A DNA stretch of 39,076 nucleotides from Paramacrobiotus richtersi (lineage: Eukaryota > Tardigrada > Eutardigrada > Parachela > Macrobiotidae), in assembly GCA_034698045.1 (NCBI GenBank), contig JAQGAU010000125.1, positions 1 through 39,076 on the forward strand, written 5' to 3'. A program made the translations under genes and the position numbers. How positions within the stretch are numbered: position 1 is the stretch's first letter; the number at the start of each line of letters is the position of its first letter. The notes beneath the pieces were generated by a model that saw only the letters and a list, made by a program, of their open reading frames with translations, was not told the DNA's origin and made no database searches. Shown here piece by piece: positions 31,881-39,076 of the stretch.

Positions 31881-32538
31881 GTATACCTTGTGTATGGACA
31901 ATTTTCCGAACCGTTCTCCCGAGGACTGCCTGATCTACTCTTTTGGCATTAGAAACGACTGGCGGTTTGATGACCAAATGCATAGCTTGGGATGCAGCGT
32001 ATTTTCGTTCGATCCGTCGCTCGGCGAAACAAGTCACCAGCGAGGCGCGAACCACTGGTTTTATAAGTGGGGATTAGTAGTCAGCCAGGCGCATAATGCC
32101 GGCGTCAAAAATTTGCCTGCGGAATGGAATCTGAAGACTGTTGAGCAAATTCGAGAGGATCTGAATCACACGAATCGCAAACTTAATGTTCTCAAACTGG
32201 ATTGTGAAGGTCCGGAAATGAACTTCTTTGATTCACCACGAGCTGGCAGCACGCTGCAATCGGTTGATCAGTTAGCGGTTGAGTTTCACTGGCTACCAGC
32301 AAGCTGGGGAGTGGCACCTGAAAACTTCAACGGTGGACAGGTAATATACACTATGGCACGCATAATCCATAAAATCGAACAGCATGGATTTGTGATGTTC
32401 TATTCCCGACCAACACCGAAGTGGACAGGATTTGATTTCAGAGCTTATAACCGTACAATCACGCTTGTACCGGGATCGCAGTCTTTTGTGTACGAGGCAT
32501 CGTTTGTAAACTTGGCGGCTATAGCTTCAAACCCATAA
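31881..32538 (+). CDS. METTL24-like methyltransferase, catalytic exon
   Basis: This exon encodes 218 residues after the split codon, giving a 335-residue protein if translation starts at 30404. It holds the whole Methyltransf_22/FkbM-like class I methyltransferase domain: CLIYSFGIRNDWRFDDQM (SAM-binding loop region), VFSFDPSLG (acidic loop after the second strand), WFYKWGL, KTVEQIREDLNH, VLKLDCEGPEMNF (the fourth-strand LKxDxEG motif), QLAVEFHWLP and an FVMFYSR strand. The domain is complete and uninterrupted, ending at TAA 32538. Family members are predicted SAM-dependent methyltransferases of the secretory pathway; the substrate is not established. There is no sign of decay, unlike everything around it. 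The family is expanded in many invertebrates, so orthology to vertebrate METTL24 is not claimed. Confidence 0.88.
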
Positions 32539-33325
32539 TGGTGATGAATGACAGTATGCCGTTATACATAACTATTGGCCACACGGTCGGCTGTTGTCTC
32601 ATTTTTGCAAGCTGCCGATAGGCCCGAAATTTCTTAGTTACACTAAGAAAGATATCAAGCAAAGACCTATAATAAGGACCCTAGGTTCAAAAAACAACTA
32701 AATCAAATCACGAAAAACCGACAACACCACTAGATTGGCGATAGTCGAGGACGGGGTCACATGATATCTTCATGCAAAAAAGTCTGATCCGGTACAGTAC
32801 GCATCCTTTTAAATCGCGCCGAGTGGTAATTCTCAACGCTTACCGCGGTAATTCTTACCGTAAAGGTTGCTGTAAAGGATAAACAAAACCGTTATATACC
32901 GTTGCTTGGAGAAAAAATAAATCTCTCGACATTTCGAATGGCAAAAGGAAGAACATCTTCTGTACCCCAACGTTCAAACGAAAACCCCTATAAACCCCAA
33001 CGCCCCAAAAACGAATCTAACGCCCATTATACTAAAAAAACCAGATCAGGGTGCAAAAGCTCTGACCCGTCCCAACGAGCGAAGATATACTACCAACAGC
33101 ACCGATTACGTTATTCAACTACGGTGGTTCATCTCTGAATCTTTGATCGATGCGGTGCTAACTATTTATGCAGCGACACATGCCAAAAATGCTGTCATGA
33201 ATTCATAAAAAGACTAGAACAGCAGAACGAACTAACAGTAATATTTAAAACGGGATACTTGGATGCCGTACCGACCATCTCAGCGAAAGCAGAACGAACT
33301 AACAGTAACACTCAAAAAATAATAC
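32539..33325. other. 3' flank of the METTL24-like gene; short direct repeats
   Basis: A possible poly(A) signal AATAAA lies at 32916-32921, 378 bp after the stop codon, in an otherwise gene-free stretch. AGCAGAACGAACTAACAGTA is duplicated at 33221-33240 and 33288-33307, the second copy being part of a 49-bp block found again after LINE copy C. Confidence 0.4.
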
Positions 33326-33946
33326 TTTGAGAGAACGGCATAACTGTATAACAGACATAAAATTACAATCGGGTGAGTAACGCAGGTATTGAAGCATATT
33401 CGGAGCCGGCTGGTTTTGTTCGCGAGGACGGTAAGCGACCCGACCGAGCTACCAGAATCAACTGGTTTTGTGGAAAACCACTCGTTTCGGATGTTACTGT
33501 TCGGGATACGGTTTGCGTACTTACGTTGGAGCTACGTCCAAAAGCGCCGACGCAGCCGCCGAACAAGCAGCGGAGCAGAACAGAAATCAGTATAAGTCGA
33601 TTCTGGAGCGTTGCACTTTTGTGACTTTTGCATGTGAATCATTTGCCTTTAGTGTGTCGAGGCAGTAGCGATGTATAAAGAGATTGGTTAGAAGTTGTTC
33701 GTCAGAACTGGAGTAAAGCCGCTCAACATGTATTTTGGTTCAGCGTTCAAGTTTGGAAATTAGGCGCGGTAACGTTGTAATTTTTTAATTTTTGCCACTG
33801 TCAATTCTCGTTCTAACTGGGACAAATTCTTTGTTTAATTGCGTTTCTTTTGGTAATACTGTGCAACCGGGCTTATGCCGGATAAACACTTCAGTAGTTG
33901 GATGCAGCACCGACCATTTCAACGGAAGCCGAACGAACCAACAGTA
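33259..33946 (+). repeat. 49-bp direct repeats flanking LINE copy C
   Basis: The block starting TTGGATGC at 33259-33307 recurs at 33898-33946 in the same orientation, with about eight differences; shared cores include CCGACCAT and AACAGTA. The LINE fragment at 33326-33840 lies between them. Directly after the second copy, a TCTGACAGTACT motif is repeated at about 33969 and 33994. Confidence 0.6.
33326..33840 (+). mobile_element. LINE-type retroelement, copy C (C-terminal fragment)
   Basis: Plus strand: RHNCITDIKL (about 33332-33361), NAGIEAYSEPAGFVREDGK (33373 on), a LVSDVTVRDTV stretch, then in another frame YVGATSKSADAAAEQAAEQ and YKSILERCTFV, then MYKEIG and LEIRRGN. The same order is found in the last part of copy B on the opposite strand. 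Only the C-terminal region is left, consistent with 5' truncation of a LINE insertion. Two frameshifts and stops are present. Confidence 0.75.
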
Positions 33947-33949
33947 TTC

Positions 33950-34970
33950 TCTTATGCAGTACCTACCATCTGACAGTACTGGTAAAGTACCGTCTGACAG
34001 TACTACTAACAGTACTTGTAAAGCTATGACAACATCAAAAGTACTAATCAGAATTTATTATAATTATTAGATAAGTAAATGATAAAAAAATTATAGTGCT
34101 CGACTGACCGACAGATGACGAACGGGCATAGAAATCCATTTGAGTTGAGTATAGAGTACCTTCGCTCCGCTTCGGTCGATAAATGTCTTCCAATACTATA
34201 ATCTACAAACCACGATCAGCGATCACAAGAAACCCTGAGGCGGCAGACTAAGGTGTTTCTTGTAATATATAGTAGCGATACTTAGGCAAAATGGCTGGCT
34301 CTTGAGTTAAGCAAATTTTTGCGGCTTTGATCGATCTTCTTCGGTTTCTCGAATGTTCGGAGGTGGAGCAACTGGCGCTCTAGATCGTAGGCACTAACGT
34401 TATTCGTTAAATAATCGTTCGATTCCGTGAACTTCGTGGGATGCAAGTGGTTGTACTTGCCGAGTCCGATACTCAGGATCATGTAAACAACATCAGGTTC
34501 TCTCGGTCTGACGAGACCGCGCATTGTATCCAAAACAACTGAGACCGGTGCCTAGCAACAAAGCTGTTCGTATGGATTGTTTTCGGGGTTGCTTCATTTG
34601 CGCCAAGTTATCTACTGCCAGTCACCCCGCCGGTTAGAAAAATAACGGCTCTCCGTGTTAGAATACCGCATTCTACGCCAGGGTGTGTGCAACCTGAAGG
34701 CGGCCGTAGCTTTTTCGGGATGCGTAGTGAAAACCGAGAGCTGTCCAGTTCGCAATGCATCTGCATTTCATGTTCGTAGCTGCAAAGCGCTCCAAAGCAG
34801 ATTTCTCTGTAAAACTGTACAAGAGAAGAAAAACACAAGTCAACTGTAATATGTTAGAACACCACAGCCAAACAACCAATCAACGGATGTGATTTACTGA
34901 AACTATTACTGTCATGAAGGCATGGTTCCGCGGTAAAAAATTCCTGAAATGAACCAAGCAGACCGATGTT
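33950..34970. other. no recognised gene
   Basis: An 83-codon minus-strand frame at 34282-34533 (MDTMRGLVRP...) lacks any family motif. A TTCGCTCCGCTTCGG string near 34161 has relatives near 37340 and 37915 on the other strand, probably a dispersed repeat fragment. Nothing else assigned. Confidence 0.3.
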
Positions 34971-35826
34971 ATGCATGAGTATGAAGAACTCATTGGGTAT
35001 GAATTCCCGGTGGAGACGAACGAAATGTCTTGGGAATCATTCATTCCAAGCATGAACCATTTCCGTATCTGACACTTGCGCAGCAGAAAGCTGAGCAAGA
35101 TACGGCCGTGTTAGTGGGAAAGCTGAAATCGCGAATAAAAGACGTCGTAAAAGAACTGAAGAGTTTGAAGCTGCAGCACGTCAATCCCATGCAGACCATT
35201 GCTGATCTTAAATCCGCTGATGTTGGAAAGTCGCTGTCATCGGCTTCTTAACAAGCGGGAGCAGATCAGGCATCGAAGAAATTGCCGAAAAAGATAACAC
35301 TAGCGCAGGTATTTGGTAGAAGCGCTGGCGACCGGTCAGGAACTGCGAGTTAGTCACCACATGAGCCAGCTTGATTTCAGCCTGAAAAATCTGGCCGAAA
35401 GAGGGTTCCCGTTTCCCTTGGAACGAAGGAACCAGACGAAAACAACCAACACGATTTATTTGACAGGTTACGACTGCAGGAACCTACTGACCGAGATTTC
35501 CGTGTACGTGGACTGTCATGGAACACAACGGAAGGGAAGCTGACGAATATCTCCGTGGGCTGAGGTCAAGGTGAGATGTTCGTGCTTACCAGCGGAAGAC
35601 AGAGGACCTTCATGCTACTACAGCTCGGGCTTGGACGTTTGTGACTCACCTGGATCGGCTGATGAACGGGGAGAACTGGCAGGGGAACATCACCGTTCGA
35701 CAGTGGATTTATTGTTCGAAAGCTGCCCCTGCCACAGAACTATCGATAGCACATGAGTGGCTTAGGTGTTTCTCGGTTCAAATACCTAAGTTTCTTTGCC
35801 AAGCAGTTTCAAAATGCATTGATTAG
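34971..35826 (+). pseudogene. decayed coding-like region, unknown
   Basis: Successive plus-strand open segments in shifting frames look coding: MHEYEELIGYEF (34971 on); a helical, charged stretch LKSRIKDVVKELKSLKLQH (about 35120-35178) likely to form a coiled coil, in a frame with one stop to about 35368; and LDRLMNGENWQGNITVRQW (about 35647-35705). I recognise no family. The changing frames suggest a pseudogene or several exons whose borders I cannot define. Confidence 0.25.
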
Positions 35827-36027
35827 TCCATTTTGATCTTAATTTTACGGTTATATCAGTGCTGTCGCTGTTTCTAATTAGGATACCTTTTACGTTCTCC
35901 CGAGTGGCGGGAAGACGGTTTTGTCCTAGTTGGTGAGATATAGTAACCTGAGCAAATTCTTTGCGTGGAAGGCCCGGGGGCTACCGGACTTCGTCTATCC
36001 CGCTCGGGTTTGTCTGATATCGCTGAA

Positions 36028-36078
36028 CAATACAACACAACACAATACAACACCATTGCCATGGCCATGGCCATGGCT
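36028..36078 (+). repeat. compound simple repeat
   Basis: A run of CAATACAACACAACA-type units followed by three copies of GCCATG/GGCCAT around 36056-36076. Low-complexity sequence. Confidence 0.65.
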
Positions 36079-36490
36079 GGTCATTGGGTGGCTTTGAAGT
36101 TCGGGCTTAGAAAGTTCATGTTAAGATTGAAAAAGCGCTTGCGCACTGGCTTTGATTTAAAACAATTTCCATGTCGCATCGTTCGAGTCCTTATTCGTAC
36201 AGGTTTCTAATCTGCACAGAAAGGTTTTAGTGATTTAAAAAACTGCAATGAGCAAGATGATATGATGCAGTTAACAAACATGCATTGTAATGCACGAACG
36301 AACATCCGAAATCGGAATTTATACCCCTAAATCGTAAAGGAATGGCCCCTAAAACAGCCGCCTCATTTCACTTAACAGCAGCCAAACTGACAGGATATTT
36401 AATAAATGCAGTCGATTGCGATTCTCCGGCGAACTGGCGACCAACAGACTGAATAAGCGTGATAAGCGCGGTACACTAAATAAAAGATAA

Positions 36491-36665
36491 CCGCCAAGTG
36501 ACCAGCCGACGGCCTGGCTTTGGTCTGGAATTGCGTGTTGATACAGCTACAGGTTTTCCTGCCGGTTATTAACTTATTAGCTGATCACCTAGCCACCCGA
36601 TGGCTGGGCACCCAATAATCAGCCGCCCAGTAACGTGCCGCCAAGTGACCAGCCGACGGCCTGGC
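36491..36665 (+). repeat. 28-bp direct repeat, 147 bp apart
   Basis: CCGCCAAGTGACCAGCCGAC plus GGCCTGGC occurs perfectly at 36491-36518 and 36638-36665. The core CCAGCCGACGGCCTGG is close to palindromic. Similar short AGCC(G/A)CCC(A/G) strings fill the interval (for example near 36590 and 36620), suggesting an old tandem array. Confidence 0.6.
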
Positions 36666-37144
36666 ATGACCATTGATTAGCACTAGCCGCGAAATCAGTA
36701 AACATTTCATATTAACTCAGTAAGCTGAACCAAGCAGAAATGTGGCAGACTGTGAAAGATACAACTAGTTTAAGTGAATGTTATACGGAAATGCAGAAAA
36801 TGGTTGCCACGAGATGCCATTGGCGGTGGAAACATTTGGAACTCTGGATCCGGCTTTCAGTGAACTTATCTAGTTCGCCGGACGTAAGATGCGAGTATTA
36901 ACGGGAGAGTCCAGATTAACCGTCTTCACTAAGCTTCGCATTTGTTTAGCCGTTGTAATGAATTGCCGCTTCTATTCTGGATACATTGCCGCACGTTCTG
37001 TTGTGTCTGACAACGATTTGGTTGTTTCCTTACTGTCCAACTGTAACGTTTTAGCAGTGTCCAAGCGCTCGCTCTTTTTAGAGCTACTGCTTTTGCCAAT
37101 GACGCTCTGTCAGTTCGCAAATGTGTGGAAACAATTTGAGGCCA

Positions 37145-37531
37145 TTAGATAGCAGCTGACGGTCTCATCAAAGAAGTCGTTACTGTTTGATGCATGCCGC
37201 AGCCGAGGAGAAACATTTTATTAGTCAGAAGGCCAATGTGATCGACCGAAGTGAAGCCAAGCTCTTGTATGTTCAATGATACAGCGATACAAGGTGGTCC
37301 TGCTTCGGTTGGGATTGCGGACCGACAGGAGCGGAGCGAAGGTTTTCTGTACTCAGCTTCAACGCAAATTTCTCTGCTGCGGAAGTCCGGGAAGTCCATT
37401 GTGTTCCTTTCAGAGACGATAACTCTCTTCGAAATGGTTCGATTTGCTTCAAATTTTACCGGCATGTTCATCAGTATAAGTTCTGGAGCTGTATAGTTTT
37501 TAAACCATGCATTTTGAAAAATAAAAAACAT
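37145..37531 (-). CDS. uncharacterised 128-codon ORF
   Basis: The longest unassigned minus-strand frame in this part. It has an acceptor-like ACTATACAG about 40 bp inside its 5' end, so an exon beginning at CTCCAGAACTT is possible. The product has five Cys, including EICVEAEY, CRSAIPTEAGPPC and LLGCGMHQ, and one potential N-glycosylation site near its start, which would suit an extracellular domain. Not recognised; a plus-strand frame overlaps it, so chance is possible. Confidence 0.25.
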   Translation of the reverse strand: MFFIFQNAWFKNYTAPELILMNMPVKFEANRTISKRVIVSERNTMDFPDFRSREICVEAEYRKPSLRSCRSAIPTEAGPPCIAVSLNIQELGFTSVDHIGLLTNKMFLLGCGMHQTVTTSLMRPSAAI

Positions 37532-37914
37532 ATGAGAGAGAGATAAACGATGTACGTACGTAAATTATGTACCGCTAATGCCTAATACCGTACTCGGCCA
37601 TTTCGCCACGGGACATTCGCCGCGGTTCTTTCCGCGCCGAATGTCGCAGGTGTTTCGCCGCTCGATCATTCCTGCTAACGGTTGACTTGCACAGTACCGT
37701 GCTTAATTTGCCAAAATACGGTCGCATTATCTGGGAAAGAGCGCTCAGCTATAAAGTTATCGACGAATGCCTGAAGAATCTAAAAAATTTGCTATGATTA
37801 CGTATTGCGTTTGGCCGTTGCTGCAAATATTTATTTAATCGGCCAGTTTTCAGAAACTATGTTGGCACGATAAGAATTCCAAAACTACGATTAATTTGTT
37901 GATCGAAGCGGAGC

Positions 37915-38432
37915 GATAGTCCTCTGTACTTAGCAAAACTTGGTCTTTTGTGTCTGTGTGTCCGTCACCATTAATAATAATTAATAATTAATTAGTTAAA
38001 ATTTATTAATATTAATTTTTATTGATTACAAGCTATTAATAATTAATAATTAATTATTATTGTTAACTGCACACTTTCCGGCGTTCTATGCTCAGCAAAA
38101 CTAAATTTTGTTGTCTGTGTGCCCGTCACCAATACTAATAACTGATAAATAATTATTATTATCTAAACTTTATTAATATTAATTTCTATTGATTACACGC
38201 TACTACTAATTACTAATTAATTATCATTATTAATTGCACACTTTCCGGCGTTCTATTCTCAGCAACACTAAATTCTGGTGTCTGTGTGCCCGTCGCCAAT
38301 ATTAATAACTGATAATTAATTATTATTAGCTAATATTATTAATAATTATTGATTACTAGCGATTAATAATTAATAAGTAATTGATATTATTACATGCACA
38401 CTTTTCGGCACTCTGTAATTGGCAAAACTGGG
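37915..38432 (+). repeat. AT-rich minisatellite, unit about 160-167 bp
   Basis: The marker GCACACTTTCCGGCGTTCTAT begins at 38069 and 38236, with a variant GCACACTTTTCGGCACTCTG at 38396; spacing 167 and 160 bp. Each is followed by CTCAGCAA, GTGTCTGTGTG and CCGTC(A/G)CCAAT, then TTATTAAT-rich sequence. A partial unit begins near 37920. It lies inside transposon copy 2. Confidence 0.75.
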
Positions 38433-38447
38433 CGAAAAAACAGCAAA

Positions 38448-38468
38448 ATCGCGTGTGGCACACGCGAT
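38448..38468. repeat. perfect 10-bp palindrome
   Basis: ATCGCGTGTG, one base, CACACGCGAT. Flanking CAAAAT and ATTTTG extend the symmetry loosely (CAAAATCGC against GCGATCCATTTTG). It lies in the part of transposon copy 2 that copy 1 lacks. Confidence 0.65.
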
Positions 38469-38798
38469 CCATTTTGCCCACGCACCCATTTTGCCCTGCA
38501 AGGAATCGAACAGCTTTTTCGCAACTGCTTTCTTTCGCTTCGGTCTACCAGTGCCCGCAGCAGATGAGGCAACTTTCCTAGTCTAGGTTCTAGCAGCTGC
38601 TCTAATCAATCGCATAACAAAATCGGATGCATTTTAGAAAACTATAACTGTAGCACAGTACTCTGTACAGTGTCTAGAAACCCAAAAATATATTGCGGCA
38701 AGTTGTCCGGCCGGCGGGGGCAAGTGCGGCAGAATGTTTGCGGAGAACTGCGCCGCGGCGAGAAGTTCGACGGCGAATTGTCGCGGTGCCCCTAATAC

Positions 38799-39076
38799 AA
38801 GCGTTTGAGACGGACCAGAGCGGAAAGCCACTTGCGCAACAGAAGACACTCAAAACCGGATGTTGCATATTTAACAACGTTAAAGCAGCCCTACGCTTTT
38901 ATCAACTCCGGTCTTGATCGCCAGCATCAGCGGGAGCGATTACCTAGTACACTTTATACTATAGAGTGTGTGCGCCGGTTTCAGTCTAGCTGGGATAACC
39001 CGCTAATTGATCTCACCATTTCATCTCTGCGTTTGTCCACAATCGGAAATGCTCGATCGCGGGCCGTTTTACTGGC
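38799..39076. other. no recognised feature
   Basis: Sequence beyond the target duplication of transposon copy 2 to the window edge. No gene, repeat or element end identified. Confidence 0.3.

Larger units (their letters stand above)
37589..38790 (-). mobile_element. GC-rich-ended non-autonomous DNA transposon, copy 2
   Basis: Inverted relative to copy 1. It is flanked by a perfect 8-bp direct repeat CCTAATAC (37581-37588 and 38791-38798), which fixes the 1202-bp boundaries. Its ends read CGTACTCGGCCATTTCGCC and, inverted, GGCACCGCGACAATTCGCC, with GGGACATTCGCCGCGG-type subterminal motifs on both sides. About 640 bp of extra sequence (roughly 37910-38570), including a minisatellite, separates the parts that align to copy 1. 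No coding capacity. Confidence 0.8.

Noticed and set aside
36028-36078. Repeats considered as a possible CRISPR array or telomere
   Set aside because: They are simple low-complexity repeats without regular repeat-spacer structure or a telomeric unit; the sequence is eukaryotic.
38490-38580. GTTCGATTCC on the minus strand (perfect B-box match)
   Set aside because: No complementary T-stem or cloverleaf around it, and it lies inside transposon copy 2.

Overview
This window is eukaryotic, almost certainly from an invertebrate animal. Genes are sparse, spliceosomal splice sites are visible, and most of the recognisable sequence is decayed transposable elements. The only gene I can name with confidence is a two-exon METTL24-like methyltransferase (Methyltransf_22/FkbM-type fold) at about 30.4-32.5 kb on the plus strand. 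I cannot place the phylum from sequence alone. I saw no rRNA, convincing tRNA, CRISPR or bacterial-type operon.

Layout. 0-2.0 kb: the 3' end of an LTR retrotransposon, with an unrecognised frameshifted ORF, a polypurine tract and an LTR-like end. 2.9-6.4 kb: a nearly full-length dead LINE-type element on the minus strand (copy A), split by a 1064-bp hAT-like DNA transposon (3461-4524) with 16-bp terminal inverted repeats and a perfect 8-bp target duplication. 8.2-9.0 kb: an old imperfect palindrome. 9.2-9.46 kb: an orphan membrane-protein-like exon. 9.7-10.3 kb: copy 1 of a GC-rich-ended non-autonomous DNA transposon. 12.2-13.2 kb: two unidentified ORFs. 14.0-15.2 kb: a Gypsy-type gag/protease/RT remnant (minus). 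17.8-18.1 kb: an orphan exon with good splice sites. 19.3-21.85 kb: LINE copy B (minus), with a 424-codon open stretch but a mutated YxDD box. 23.7-24.2 kb: a 42-bp/14-residue minisatellite arranged head to head. 25.4-28.6 kb: a second, longer Gypsy remnant (minus), gag through integrase. 29.1-30.4 kb: a fold-back palindromic element with 310-bp outer arms; its left arm carries a 173-bp MITE flanked by TA, and its right arm preserves the matching empty site. 30.4-32.5 kb: the METTL24-like gene. 33.3-33.8 kb: LINE copy C, a C-terminal fragment (plus). 34-37.5 kb: mostly unassigned, with a decayed coding-like stretch and small repeats. 37.6-38.8 kb: copy 2 of the GC-rich-ended transposon, inverted relative to copy 1, with an 8-bp target duplication and a ~165-bp AT-rich minisatellite inside.

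The genes do not form a pathway. The useful content is one host gene embedded in layered transposon insertions whose order can be read directly: hAT into LINE A, and MITE into the fold-back element. All RT-bearing elements seen here carry stops, frameshifts or altered catalytic motifs, so none looks able to move by itself.
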